The notes: generated by a model not told the origin, from the sequence alone. Shown: positions 17,854 to 27,453, numbered from the stretch's first letter. The stretch: DNA of 64,000 nt from DTBU01 sp964568845 (GCA_964568845.1 CAZMSC010000003.1:23192-87191), one strand, 5' to 3'. Translations and numbers: made by a program.

Positions 17854-18638
17854 TAATGCCCCTCCTTAAATGAAACAGTTCCACCTCTACTCTTCAAAGT
17901 CTTCTCAACCGCTTCAAAGGCCTCTCTAAGAGTGCTTGAAGCCTTCTTATAGTTTTCAGCTGAGACTTCTATCACGTATCTGGGAGCACCTATGGAATAT
18001 GCTTCAACTGAAACTTCTTCATCACTCAGCCTTTCAGCTTTCATTAAAGCCTCCTTAATATCTTCAATCCCATCTGGCCTATTAGTGGTAATTTCAACTA
18101 CTCCACGGACTTTAACCGGTTTCTGCTTGATTTTCTCAGAAGCAACCTCATAGAAGGCTTTCGCCAAATCCTCCGGAATCCCAATAGCTGTTAGAAGTTT
18201 AGGCCCTCTAGCAGAAAGCCTACGGAAGACTTCATATAGGTCTCCGAAATGCACTTCAAGCCTCCTACCGTAGTCGGCGTAGAGCTCCTCGTACGGCTTA
18301 CCGATTCTATCTGCTACAAGCTTCAGCATACTTCTCCCTTTAACCCTCCTCTTCCAGTAGTATAGCTCATCCTCCTTCTCCCTCTCCGAAACCCTTCTAA
18401 GAGACAGGTCTACCTGGTTTTTAGATGGGTTTACTCTGAGAACCCTCAAGACAAGCTTCATATCTTCTTTTATATGTTCTCTTATGTTTCTAACCCAGCT
18501 CGAAGATATTTCAGACACGTGTACGAAGCCTCTTTTACCATCATACTCATCCAGTCTAATGTAAGCCCCATACTCCATTATTGTTTCAACCGTGCCTATT
18601 ACGAGCTCACCCACCTCAGGCCACTCCTCCCCACTCAA
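17853..18638 (-). CDS. Translation initiation factor aIF2 subunit alpha
   Basis: 261 residues: N-terminal S1/OB domain (WPEVGELVIGTVETIMEYGA, residues 5-24; GFVHVSEISSSWVRNIREH), helical middle domain, and C-terminal alpha/beta domain that binds the gamma subunit. Delivers initiator tRNA to the ribosome. TTG start overlapping the eS27 stop, with GGAGG upstream. Second gene of eS27-aIF2a-nop10-PAC2. Confidence 0.95.
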   Translation of the reverse strand: MSGEEWPEVGELVIGTVETIMEYGAYIRLDEYDGKRGFVHVSEISSSWVRNIREHIKEDMKLVLRVLRVNPSKNQVDLSLRRVSEREKEDELYYWKRRVKGRSMLKLVADRIGKPYEELYADYGRRLEVHFGDLYEVFRRLSARGPKLLTAIGIPEDLAKAFYEVASEKIKQKPVKVRGVVEITTNRPDGIEDIKEALMKAERLSDEEVSVEAYSIGAPRYVIEVSAENYKKASSTLREAFEAVEKTLKSRGGTVSFKEGH

Positions 18639-18832
18639 CCTAAAACCTCCAGAACCTCACAGTTAAACTTGCCTTTACCACCAGTAGGTTCAACTAAAAC
18701 TTCACCACATATGTGGCATTTTACCAGCATTGCCGGATGGCTGAAGACAACCTGCTCGTCGCCACATGATGGACATTTAACTCTAATGAAGGCGCTTCTA
18801 GGCTGTGGAATAAGCTCATTCTTCCTACTCAA
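18635..18832 (-). CDS. rps27e: Ribosomal protein eS27
   Basis: 65 residues. Zinc ribbon VKCPSCGDEQVVFSHP ... VKCHICGEVLVEPTGGKGKF is diagnostic for eS27. Leads the translation cluster; the usual upstream eL42 gene is not present here. Confidence 0.95.
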   Translation of the reverse strand: MSRKNELIPQPRSAFIRVKCPSCGDEQVVFSHPAMLVKCHICGEVLVEPTGGKGKFNCEVLEVLG

Positions 18833-18871
18833 GGAATCTTCCCCTCTACGTAGAGGAGTATTCTACTGCTT

Positions 18872-19678
18872 TTAACTTTTCGGTTTAAACTCTAAGAGGT
18901 TAACTATTTCAGACGCTAGTTCCGCTGTAGATGCCGCTATCAGAGATATCCTCGTATCAACTGCCAGTTTGAAGTTTAATTCAGCTCCAAACCCGTCGAT
19001 TACAACCCCTCCGGCTTCTTTAACAATCAGAATTCCAGCCGAAGCATCTATCGCCCTCAAGACGCTTCTCAAGTCTATGAATGCGTCGAAAACTCCGGAG
19101 GCAACCATACATAGGTGTATAGCATTGGAGCCTAAAGACCTTACACTATAAGCCTTCTCTACAATCGGCGATAATAAGGACAGGTATTTGAAGGCTTTAC
19201 CTTTAGCGCTCACGTCTAACGTTATAACGCTCTCACTTAGGACTTTGATCTTTGAAACAGTTATTCGCCTACCGTTTAGGAAGGCGCCGACACCTCTAGC
19301 GGCATAGTAAACGTCTCCTTTAGGGAAATCTATGACACCTCCGGCTACTACGTCGCTCAAGCTATAACCTTCAGCCAATGCTAGCGACGTCGAGTATATG
19401 GGGAAACCCCTTGAAGCGTTTGTAGAGCCATCTATAGGGTCTAATACAGCCACTAGGTTTCCCCCTCCGTTGACTTTAACCATCCCGGCTTCTTCAGATA
19501 TTAGCGTGAATCCTCCGATTCTCTCAGAGAGCGAGTCTACAACCACCTTCTCGGCAAGTTTGTCGACGAGTAGGGGTTTCCCATAGACCGGTTTGAAGAC
19601 CGCCGGGTTTTTAAGAGATTCGACTATTTTAGACTTCGACTCCTCTAAAACCTCGAGTAGCACTTTAAGGTAATCCAT
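18872..19678 (-). CDS. Inositol monophosphatase / fructose-1,6-bisphosphatase family phosphatase
   Basis: 268 residues. Metal-binding motif VAVLDPIDGSTNASRGFP (about 75-92) preceded by LISEEAG (about 60), and the second motif RAIDASAGILIVKEAGG (about 208-224). Archaeal members often hydrolyse both inositol-1-phosphate and fructose-1,6-bisphosphate; the substrate here is uncertain. Nine bases upstream of its start ends the NAC gene, suggesting co-transcription. Confidence 0.88.
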   Translation of the reverse strand: MDYLKVLLEVLEESKSKIVESLKNPAVFKPVYGKPLLVDKLAEKVVVDSLSERIGGFTLISEEAGMVKVNGGGNLVAVLDPIDGSTNASRGFPIYSTSLALAEGYSLSDVVAGGVIDFPKGDVYYAARGVGAFLNGRRITVSKIKVLSESVITLDVSAKGKAFKYLSLLSPIVEKAYSVRSLGSNAIHLCMVASGVFDAFIDLRSVLRAIDASAGILIVKEAGGVVIDGFGAELNFKLAVDTRISLIAASTAELASEIVNLLEFKPKS

Positions 19679-19686
19679 TAGACCGG

Positions 19687-20052
19687 TCAGCCTCTACGGC
19701 TTCTAAGAAGTATGAGTGCGCTTGCAAGGTTTCCGCCAGATTCCTCCAAAGCCTTCCTAGCCTCTTCAACAGATACCCCTGTTTGAGAAGCTAGAAGCAT
19801 CGCATCTTCCTCGGATATCTCAGGCTTCTCCAAGATTTCCTCGGCCTTCTCAACAGTTCTCTCGGAAACCTTGCCAGTTATTTGAAAGACTTTCTGACCG
19901 CCAACCTCCATAACCATCACATTAGGTTCTTCTATGAGAAGCTCCTTCCCAACCATATATATGACGACCTTATCAACGCCGTCGAGAGCCTCCATTTTAA
20001 CACCCATACGGTTCATAAGCCTCCTAGCTTCCCTAGGACTTATCTTCCTCAA
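19687..20052 (-). CDS. nac: Nascent polypeptide-associated complex protein (aNAC)
   Basis: 121 residues from the TTG at 20052 (GGAGG five bases upstream; the frame stays open further but without signal). NAC beta-barrel domain: GVDKVVIYMVGKELLIEEP and VMVMEVGGQKVFQITG; C-terminal UBA domain: ISEEDAMLLASQTGVSVEEA and GGNLASALILL. Binds nascent chains at the ribosomal exit tunnel as a homodimer in archaea. The ORF continues 17 codons upstream but those contain no family sequence. Confidence 0.93.
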   Translation of the reverse strand: MRKISPREARRLMNRMGVKMEALDGVDKVVIYMVGKELLIEEPNVMVMEVGGQKVFQITGKVSERTVEKAEEILEKPEISEEDAMLLASQTGVSVEEARKALEESGGNLASALILLRSRRG

Positions 20053-20175
20053 ACAGACCTCCAAATAACTTTCACAGCATAAATCCTTAAAACCATTTCT
20101 CAAAATCTACTGTAGAGATTTGGGAGAAGATTTAGATTTTTAACCACGACGAACGTTGATTCACTGTAGAAAACC

Positions 20176-21348
20176 CTAGTAGGATAAAGCCTTCTTTATA
20201 TAATCTGCATATTCTAGAAAATTCTCATAGGAGAATTCAACGTGAACCAAGTGGTCGCATCCCGGAATATACCCCCCAATCTCCTTCAATATTAGTACCT
20301 TTGAATCGACCTCTCTCCTCATCCTTTCACCGCCTAGGGAAAGCTCTCTCTTGTCTAAGTTACCTATTAAAAAGAACCTGTCACCATACTTCTTTTTCAC
20401 ATTTATCGCATTCATCCCGGCGTTTACTTCGAGAGGCCATAAGCCTGTTATCCCCGCTTCAACGATAAGGTCTAAAATAGGGTTGAGGTTTCCATCACTG
20501 TCAATTAAGATCCGGCGAATCCCGTTCTTGTTTAAGAACCCTGCAACGTTCTTGTAATGTGGAAGCAGGAATTCCCTATACAGTTTCGGAGAGATGCATG
20601 GGCCATTCTTTTCAGCCAAATCTTCCCACCAGAAGACTAGGTCAATCCTATCCTTCAACGTTTCAACAGAATTTCTAATAGCCTCGATGGTAAAGTACTC
20701 CCAATGATCCAACATATCTTCTACAAGCTCCGGATTCCTGTAAAAGATTTTTAAAAAATTTGGAATACCCATCAGCTCCGCCCCAAAACCGTAAAAGCCG
20801 TTCAAGCATAGCGCCGTAGGTCCATCCTGATGTTCTTCAAACAACCCAATGTAGGATTCCTTATCTCAATCTTTAGGCTGTCTACAAGGGTCGTGAGGGT
20901 TTAAACGCTTTTTATAATCTTCCCAGCTTTCTCTATCTTTAACTGGGAACTCTAAAAACATAGGCATGCTGTACCACAGGTACTCCGCGGCTCTGAACCT
21001 CCTTACAACAGCACCAGTCTGTGTTAAAACGTCAACATACCTTTCATCTTCCCTTAAAATTCTCTGTCTATATCTTGGAATTGGGCCGAGGTCTAATGGA
21101 ACAGTTAAGCTCAGAAAGTTGTAGCATCCAAAATAGGAGTAGGGGTTGAAGCCTTTAACAATAGGCCAGTTCAGTAGTGAAACCCCGCCGACCCTAACCT
21201 CCCAGTCTATAACTAGAACCTTGTCTGCAGGGAGCCCTTCATTAAGCCACTTAACTAAAGTCTCATCGTAGAACCTCTCACACCAAGGTAGTACATCCGG
21301 CTTTCTAAAGTCCATTACAGCCGTAACCCTTTCTCTCCGCGTCATCAT
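20176..21348 (-). pseudogene. UroD/MtaA-like methyltransferase gene with one in-frame TGA
   Basis: Two same-frame halves (21348-20866 and 20844-20176) are separated only by a TGA and seven sense codons. Joined, they give about 390 residues of the uroporphyrinogen-decarboxylase superfamily, the branch near MtaA/CmuA corrinoid methyltransferases and sugar-cluster UroD-like proteins (ISPKLYREFLLPHYKN, ILIDSDGN, FLIGNLDKRELSLGGE). The stop falls in RQPKD-stop-DKESY, where relatives as I remember them have tryptophan, so TGG to TGA is the simplest change. The rest is intact and unfrayed, so the mutation is recent, a sequencing error, or read through. It is next to fucK on the same strand. TATA-like element at 21381-21395. 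Confidence 0.75.
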
Positions 21349-21639
21349 ATTGAAACCGTACGATATGTCGTAGAAATCAACTTAAATATTTATAACTGGC
21401 TGAATAATTCAGCCTACCGTAATACCATCGGCAGTAGTATAGCATGCCTCTAATCCCCAGAAGAAGAGTAGAGATGGCAGATTTAAACCACGTAACCTTC
21501 TCCTCAACAATCTCCTTTGAGATTCCCCTACCAAAAGAAAATTTCGCAAAAATATATGTGTTTTTATTCCGCCTCCCTTCACGTACTTATACGTTCAGGT
21601 TTTCGTAGGCTAAAATCGCTTTTTATCTGGGTTTAGGCT
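21349..21639. other. Intergenic region between fucK and the UroD-like gene
   Basis: No gene seen. TTATAAATATTTAAG (minus strand, 21381-21395) is a probable promoter for the UroD-like gene. A second AT-rich patch near 21550 has no clear role. Confidence 0.4.
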
Positions 21640-23130
21640 TTACCTGTAGTAGCTTTTCAAAGCGTCTAAGGCTTTAACGTACTGCTCGTACAGGTTTATG
21701 TAGGCTTCCCTGTTTTGGCTTGGCGTGTACGTTTCGCTTACGCGTACTGTCGATAAGGCCTCCTCGAAACTACTGTAGACGCCTATTCCTTTGAAGGCGG
21801 TTAAAGCTGCTCCGAATACTGTAGCCTCTCTTATAGTGTTTACGGATATAGGCATCCCCGTTACGTCTGCCCTCAGCTGATTCCAAAGCCTGTTCTTAGA
21901 ACCCCCACCTACGACTCTAATGGCATCTATCTGGAAGGCTGTAGATTTTATTAGAGCATTTACAGCGAGCTTAAGCTGGCAACTCAGCCCTTCTAATGCA
22001 GCACGGTACACTTGAGCTCTGGAAGTCCCGAGCGTTAAACCGAGCAGTGTACCCTCGGTTTTGAACCTTCTAGTCGGTCCAGAGTCTTTAACGAAGCTCG
22101 GTATGAAGAGTAGTCCACCTGAACCCGGCTGTACATTAGAGGCGTCTCTAACCAGTGGGTCGTAATCGCCTTCTGAAAGCTCAGGGTAAAGCCTTTCCCT
22201 CACCCACTCTAAGACAGCTGAGGCTATCATCAAAAGCTGAGGGTTCCATAGACCTGGTTCAACATCAGCCTCTGTGATAACGCCCCATTCAAACCCCTCC
22301 CTAGATGGGTTGAAAACGCTACTTCTAACGGCTAGAATTTCCCAAGTTCCACTCGACAATACGGCTTCACCATACTTAACACCGGCGCCCAGTATTGCGA
22401 ATTGAGTGTCATGGCCACCTACTACAACCGGAGTACCTTCAGCCAAGCCTGTTTCCTCCGAGGCTTCAGCTGTAACATATCCTACTACGTCGCCCGGTTC
22501 AAACCACTCTGGGAAGAAGCCTACATCTAAACCGGCCAGCTTAAGCATTTCAGGAGACCAGTCTCTCTTGGCTAGGTTCATAGCCATCATGGTTGAAGCG
22601 TCCGTAGGCTCTATGTGGAATACGCCTGTAAGCCTATGCGTTATCAAACCGGGCATCATAAGCCAAGTATAGGCTTCATCCAAGGCCCTAGGCTCATTCT
22701 CCCTAAGCCAGATAAGCTTCAAAAGTGTATTGAAGGATATTATCTGGTAGCCTGTTATTCTGTATATCTCCCAGGGATCCATAATCGACGGCAATCGCTC
22801 AGCGATCGAAACAGTCCTAGGGCACTGCCAGCATATAGGTGGGTAGGTCAATTCACCATTCCTCTTAACTGGAGCACCATCAGCCCCCCAAGTGGTAACG
22901 ATCACGGCATCAACCCTACCGACTTTAGAAAGTACACTTCTAAGAACCGTACGAACTCTATCCCATAATTCACTCATATCCCATATGAGCCATCCAGCTC
23001 CATCCGGTTGAGGCGAAGGCCTATTCGACAGTGAAGACTGAGCTGTAAAAACACCGCTTGAATCTACAACGACGGCTCTAATGTTTGTAGAGCCGCAGTC
23101 TACAACCGCTACAAGCCTATCAGCCCTCAT
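21640..23130 (-). CDS. fucK: L-fuculokinase (FGGY family carbohydrate kinase)
   Basis: 496 residues. FGGY kinase with N-terminal phosphate-binding motif VAVVDCGSTNIRAVVVD (7-23). Several stretches agree specifically with bacterial FucK: ICWQCPRT, FNTLLKLIWLRE, GGHDTQFAILGAG, SSGTWEILAVRS and SAVLEWVRERL. It would phosphorylate L-fuculose or a similar ketose (rhamnulose, xylulose are alternatives). No isomerase or aldolase is seen next to it. Divergent from the amidohydrolase gene across 69 bases holding an ACTTAA-AGC-TTAAGT inverted repeat (23161-23175), a candidate shared operator. Confidence 0.82.
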   Translation of the reverse strand: MRADRLVAVVDCGSTNIRAVVVDSSGVFTAQSSLSNRPSPQPDGAGWLIWDMSELWDRVRTVLRSVLSKVGRVDAVIVTTWGADGAPVKRNGELTYPPICWQCPRTVSIAERLPSIMDPWEIYRITGYQIISFNTLLKLIWLRENEPRALDEAYTWLMMPGLITHRLTGVFHIEPTDASTMMAMNLAKRDWSPEMLKLAGLDVGFFPEWFEPGDVVGYVTAEASEETGLAEGTPVVVGGHDTQFAILGAGVKYGEAVLSSGTWEILAVRSSVFNPSREGFEWGVITEADVEPGLWNPQLLMIASAVLEWVRERLYPELSEGDYDPLVRDASNVQPGSGGLLFIPSFVKDSGPTRRFKTEGTLLGLTLGTSRAQVYRAALEGLSCQLKLAVNALIKSTAFQIDAIRVVGGGSKNRLWNQLRADVTGMPISVNTIREATVFGAALTAFKGIGVYSSFEEALSTVRVSETYTPSQNREAYINLYEQYVKALDALKSYYR

Positions 23131-23160
23131 ACTGACTGAATGAATCTACTATCGCCAGAA

Positions 23161-23175
23161 ACTTAAAGCTTAAGT
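23161..23175. promoter_or_regulatory. Inverted repeat between divergent fucK and amidohydrolase genes
   Basis: ACTTAA-AGC-TTAAGT: perfect six-base arms around three bases, centred in the only 69 bases separating the two divergent starts. Position suggests a shared operator or promoter element; no more can be said. Confidence 0.35.
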
Positions 23176-23199
23176 CTCAACAGCGAGTAGTAAGCTCTG

Positions 23200-23967
23200 G
23201 TGGTCATTCTGAAGGTCGTAGATGCACACGTTCATCCTCCAGCTGACGGAAACCTAAGAGGGTTTGTAGAAGCATGTGAAAAAGCGGGGATTGTAAAAAG
23301 CTTCATGTGCGGTCTCCCGGAAGGCTTTGGAAAAATGAGCAATGACATCGTCGAAAAAGCGTTTATAGAGTACCCGGATCTAATCGAAGGATTTGGATAC
23401 GTAGACTTGGGGAGAGAGCCGGTTCAAATAGTAGATAACTTATATAGTAGAGAATTCACAGGCCTCAAGTTTATAGGTCCTCCAAAGCCTTACGACGTAG
23501 ACGAATACTTCCCATACTATGAGCGGGCTGAGCAATACGGCATGATCACACTATTCCACACTGGTATAGTGGCTAGAAGTGAAAGCGACAAGATCAGAAG
23601 GGTTTCATCTAGAAACATGCGCCCAGTCTACTTAGAGACCATAGCTAGAAGCTTTCCAAAGCTTAAAATTATCGGAGCACACCTCGGCCATCCATGGTGT
23701 GAGGAGGCCACGGTAGTATCATTCCACAACCCAAACGTGTACTTCGACATCTCCGGGGGGCATACATTCTACATTGCTCTAACCCTTAGAAGCCGTCTAT
23801 TCTTCGACATTAAAACATCTAAACTCCTCTTCGGCTCAGATTCACAACCGGGTGAATTTCAAAAATACGTACACTTCTGGCTGACGGCGCTCCCACAATT
23901 GGGCGTTTCCGGGGAGCAGATGGAGGAGATATTCTACAGAAACGCTGAATCCCTCCTTAAGAGATGA
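23200..23967 (+). CDS. Amidohydrolase-family (TIM-barrel) metal-dependent hydrolase
   Basis: 255 residues. N-terminal metal motif VVDAHVHPP (residues 6-14), later metal ligands LFHTGIV (about 117) and IIGAHLGHPW (about 156), and active-site aspartate in LLFGSDSQPG (about 208). Amidohydrolase-2 type, as in decarboxylases and lactonases of sugar or aromatic acids. Next to fucK and coupled (ATGA overlap) to the following DDP protein, so a sugar-related role, for example lactone hydrolysis, is plausible but inferred. Confidence 0.78.
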   Translation: MVILKVVDAHVHPPADGNLRGFVEACEKAGIVKSFMCGLPEGFGKMSNDIVEKAFIEYPDLIEGFGYVDLGREPVQIVDNLYSREFTGLKFIGPPKPYDVDEYFPYYERAEQYGMITLFHTGIVARSESDKIRRVSSRNMRPVYLETIARSFPKLKIIGAHLGHPWCEEATVVSFHNPNVYFDISGGHTFYIALTLRSRLFFDIKTSKLLFGSDSQPGEFQKYVHFWLTALPQLGVSGEQMEEIFYRNAESLLKR

Positions 23968-25277
23968 CTTTTATGTTAGACTTCAAAGTCGAAATGCCGA
24001 TGCTGAAAACTCCCATAGCACTTATAATAGACGACCCAGCACCTTACGTAAACCACCTATACTATCTTAGAAAATTTCTAAACCCAAACTACCCAGAGTA
24101 CTATGAAGAGTTTAAAACAATACCGAATGAATTCCTGGAAGACTTCATAAAGCTCATAGAGGAGCAGACCGTCAAGGGTAAGTTCAGCGTGGTTCCAAAC
24201 CCGGCAGGCCAGGGATACATAGACAGCGGGATTGAGGGGTATCCTAAAGAGGGTGTAAATTGGTGGATTGAAAAGGTTAGGGAAAAAGTAGCACCCATAT
24301 TCGACGTAACACCTGAAATGCTAACACATACAAACGCCTTAGACCTTAAGACAGGCAAACTCCTACCGATGCATGAGCAAACCTGGGCCAGCAGTCAGAC
24401 CGTTGAAACCCTGACAGAATACATAGCTAAAGCCCTTGAAACTCTTAAAAACGTAGGTTTTGAAACGAACGGTGTAACCTCCCCAGGAGCCTTCGGAATA
24501 GAAGTAGAATCCAAATACGCGAAAGCCGTTTTAAACGCCGTTAAGAGGGTCTACGGGTTTAAACTTGCATGGTATTTTCTCAAAGTCGATCAAAATTCGC
24601 AAGTGGTATATCCGAGGCTTGCATATCTTGATAAGTATGAGGGGGAGGCTGTGGTAAGCATCGTAAGCGGCAACGACGACGTGATATGGGAAACCATGAC
24701 GCCTGAAAATAGGAGGACGTGGTGTAGAAGTAAACTGTCAAATTATGCAGACTACTATATAACTGAAGACGGGAGAAGGGGAAGGCTTGTAGAATTGGCC
24801 AGCTCCGGAAGCTACGTAGTTTTCCATACACATTGGAACAGTTTATGGTCTAATGGAGCTGAGCACGGTTTAGATGTTATAAGGGTGGTCTTAAAAAGGT
24901 TGAACAGTCTACTCGGCGGCAAGATTATGTGGATGAAACTTGGTGAAATAGCTTTATACTATGCTGCTTCGAAGACGCTGGACATACATGTAGATAGGAA
25001 GAGTGGGCTTTTAAGAATACTCATAGAGAACATGTTTCCATGTAGAAACTTAACGGTAAGTTTTAAACGTCCCTTTAAAGTTGGGAAAGTTCAACTGGTT
25101 AAAGGCCACTATAGAAGCGGGTGGGATGAAGCTAAGGTTTCAGAGACTGTTGGAGAACTGGATAAGTGCAGGGAAGATTTAAAGTCTAACGGTTGGATTC
25201 AAAAGCAGGGCAGAGTATATGTATGCTTCGACAACACTATCGGGAACCTGCTTGAACTAACAGAAGCATCTACTTAA
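23964..25277 (+). CDS. Unrecognised 437-residue protein with deacetylase-like DDP motif
   Basis: No confident family. The N-terminus reads PIALIIDDPAPYVNHLYYL (residues 16-34); a strand ending in DDP near the start resembles the metal-binding Asp-Asp of polysaccharide deacetylase-like barrels. Other marked parts are SVVPNPAGQGYID, MLTHTNALDL, GVTSPGAFG and VVFHTHWNSLW, the last with a His-x-His that could bind metal. ATG overlaps the amidohydrolase stop, so the two are made together. Likely an enzyme acting on carbohydrate in the fucK neighbourhood. Confidence 0.6.
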   Translation: MTFMLDFKVEMPMLKTPIALIIDDPAPYVNHLYYLRKFLNPNYPEYYEEFKTIPNEFLEDFIKLIEEQTVKGKFSVVPNPAGQGYIDSGIEGYPKEGVNWWIEKVREKVAPIFDVTPEMLTHTNALDLKTGKLLPMHEQTWASSQTVETLTEYIAKALETLKNVGFETNGVTSPGAFGIEVESKYAKAVLNAVKRVYGFKLAWYFLKVDQNSQVVYPRLAYLDKYEGEAVVSIVSGNDDVIWETMTPENRRTWCRSKLSNYADYYITEDGRRGRLVELASSGSYVVFHTHWNSLWSNGAEHGLDVIRVVLKRLNSLLGGKIMWMKLGEIALYYAASKTLDIHVDRKSGLLRILIENMFPCRNLTVSFKRPFKVGKVQLVKGHYRSGWDEAKVSETVGELDKCREDLKSNGWIQKQGRVYVCFDNTIGNLLELTEAST

Positions 25278-25611
25278 AACTTATTGAAACATCCCCACGT
25301 CTTATTACAACCGTAACCTCATCACCTATATCAGGCTTAAACTCAAGTGAATCCCACTCAGCCTTAGTCAACCAAAGCGTAAACCTAGGCGTTCTAACCA
25401 TACCCTTCTGAGCAAAAGGCATACTTTGAATCACTTGCTGAATTATCGGAGCAACCTCTCTAACAATACCAGCCTCATCGGTTGAAGTTATTATAGGAGG
25501 AGGAATAGGCTTATACTCTGAGAAATCCAATTTGACACATTCACCTTCAACTGGATCCTGCGTGAGGACTTTACTCGTGAGAACGGCTTTAAAAACTATA
25601 TCCGCTTTCAT
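25270..25611 (-). CDS. Small archaeal protein, function unknown
   Basis: 113 residues, soluble, beta-rich with Pro-rich centre (KPIPPPIITSTDEAG). Ends in DIGDEVTVVIRRGDVSISF. No motif recognised. Convergent with the preceding gene, overlapping by eight bases. Codon usage resembles its neighbours, so a real gene. Confidence 0.6.
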   Translation of the reverse strand: MKADIVFKAVLTSKVLTQDPVEGECVKLDFSEYKPIPPPIITSTDEAGIVREVAPIIQQVIQSMPFAQKGMVRTPRFTLWLTKAEWDSLEFKPDIGDEVTVVIRRGDVSISFK

Positions 25612-25822
25612 CTAAGGGTCGATTAAATCTAAATGTATACTCCATTATTAAAGTCTTCCCCTTATCGGTAAATTCACATATTTTACGGGATTATACGTCT
25701 ACTCAGAACCGTATACTACGGGGTTATTTTGACCACCTTTTGATTCGTTTCCCCGCTCTGAACAACTTAGTAATTCGATGCCCACCTTAACGGTATACGC
25801 AACGACTAAAGTACCCCAATAT

Positions 25823-26575
25823 CTAGGGGGATAGTATGTTCTTCTCTTGGAAGACCCACGGCGTACCAGCTACCACTTTCATTAGAGGCGTAGCTATGAT
25901 CGCAGCGACAATTGCTTGTAGTAGTCTTATGGCTGGATATATGAAGGGACTGACTATGAATAGGAAGCGGACCGTTTCCACCGGTAGCCCAAAAATTCCA
26001 TTGTAAACCAGCGGTGTGGCGAATGCTAACGAGCCCCACATGTTGTCGACCTGATTCCCTACGAATGCCAGTATGAGGTAGAATATGGGTAGAGACTTCG
26101 AGTTTGATAGATGTTTGGCGAATTTTACACATGGCAGTATTAACAGTAACGCTATAACCTTATCCCATAAAACAGCTACACCTACGTAGAAGTTCTTATC
26201 AATAGGTTGAACGGGAGGCGTGAATAGGAACGCTACGATCAAGAGAGCATAGATAGAAAAGCCAACCTTCCACCTCTTATAGAATATCAAACCAGTTACC
26301 AGAGCATTTAAAGGTGGCGACAATAGGAAGGGCATCCCGTAAGGGCTCATACTTCCAGGTGGAAGCGACCAGGAAACTAATGCACCTACAAATGCGGCTA
26401 GAGCGCCTAGGTAAGGGCCTAAGATAAGTCCATACACAGATGCTATGAGAGCCTCTAGACTTATCTTTATCTCCGGAATGGCAACAGCTGGGATGAAGGG
26501 GCTGATGAGTGAAAGCACATAGTATAAAGCTGCAAAAATAGCCGTTAAAGCCACATTTTTCGTTGAAAGCCTCAT
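25823..26575 (-). CDS. ECF transporter S component-like membrane protein
   Basis: 250 residues from the ATG at 26575, six bases after GGTGG. About six hydrophobic segments; the N-terminus KNVALTAIFAALYYVLSLI and the following GLILGPYLGALAAFVGAL match the substrate-binding S component of energy-coupling factor vitamin transporters (BioY/QueT/PdxU-type). Substrate unknown; no EcfA or EcfT gene nearby, so it would share a general energising module. Confidence 0.7.
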   Translation of the reverse strand: MRLSTKNVALTAIFAALYYVLSLISPFIPAVAIPEIKISLEALIASVYGLILGPYLGALAAFVGALVSWSLPPGSMSPYGMPFLLSPPLNALVTGLIFYKRWKVGFSIYALLIVAFLFTPPVQPIDKNFYVGVAVLWDKVIALLLILPCVKFAKHLSNSKSLPIFYLILAFVGNQVDNMWGSLAFATPLVYNGIFGLPVETVRFLFIVSPFIYPAIRLLQAIVAAIIATPLMKVVAGTPWVFQEKNILSP

Positions 26576-26751
26576 GTGCAACCACCACTATGCAATATTT
26601 TTCAATGATTTGTAGATTTCTACATAAGATTCTAATAAGGTTTTTGATTATACAAACTCAAATGGTGGCGCGTTTAAACACTATGGCAGAACTCTATGAG
26701 GATTTACATAGAAAGCCGGGAAGAAGTACATTGTACTGGTATGTTTTAATC

Positions 26752-27453
26752 TTAGACCAAGTATACTTCTACTGATTTGTCTAAGCCGCGTTTCTCACAA
26801 ACGTTGAGGAAGCTTTTAACATCGCTGTAGGATTTCTCATATATGTGAGCTGAATTTGAAAAGTCAACGTAGGGTCCGGGTTCAACACCTACGGCTAATG
26901 CTACAGTTTTCATAAGCTCTGTCAAAGCTAGCATATTCATGTGAGCTGCTCTAAATAAGTCGCGGCTTCTCCATTCACTCTGCATGATGAGCCTACTATC
27001 GTATATCTTAAACCAGAGCCTTTGAAGGCATGGCGGGGAATCTAAATTCACGTCTTTAACTGGCACCCACGTTATGGCTTGAGCCCTACGCGTATAGGGG
27101 ATTTTTTTAAGCTTCCTAATAATGTATTCCATCTGGTTGAAGCCTTCAACACCGTATTTGAAAAGCCTCTCATGGTAGGTGTAGGGGAGCTTGCCTTCTT
27201 CAACAAGCCTATCCTTAGAGCCGTTTAAGACCTCTTCCATGTAACTCTTCAACCCAACCACCGCTAAGACGTCTCCCCTATGGACCCTAGGCTCTTTAAA
27301 CGGGTCTTCAACAACCATTAAGAGGGTTGCTTCTCTAGCCTTCTCACCATACTCCGTCGGAACCTCGACACCACGCTTCCAAACCTCTAGAAGAGCGCGT
27401 TCCCATACTGAGGCTATCGATAAGCCTTTGACAACAACTATAGGCGCTCTCAT
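26752..27453 (-). CDS. thyA: Thymidylate synthase, archaeal ThyA type
   Basis: 233 residues, shorter than bacterial ThyA as in methanogen homologues. Active-site cysteine in DSPPCLQRLWFKI (about 140), phosphate-binding segment SEWRSRDLFRAAHMNM (about 158-173), and nucleotide-binding SNSAHIYEKSY (about 207). Methylates dUMP, or hydroxymethylates a pyrimidine nucleotide with a pterin cofactor. A TTTKxxxKK-type extension is absent. Stands between the ECF gene and nth. Confidence 0.8.
   Translation of the reverse strand: MRAPIVVVKGLSIASVWERALLEVWKRGVEVPTEYGEKAREATLLMVVEDPFKEPRVHRGDVLAVVGLKSYMEEVLNGSKDRLVEEGKLPYTYHERLFKYGVEGFNQMEYIIRKLKKIPYTRRAQAITWVPVKDVNLDSPPCLQRLWFKIYDSRLIMQSEWRSRDLFRAAHMNMLALTELMKTVALAVGVEPGPYVDFSNSAHIYEKSYSDVKSFLNVCEKRGLDKSVEVYLV

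Noticed and set aside
20866..20868. Selenocysteine at the TGA of the UroD-like gene
   Set aside because: Family has no Cys/Sec expected here (Trp is expected) and no SECIS element was recognised.
26563..26775. 70-codon plus ORF before thyA
   Set aside because: Overlaps promoters of two minus-strand genes; no start signal or family.
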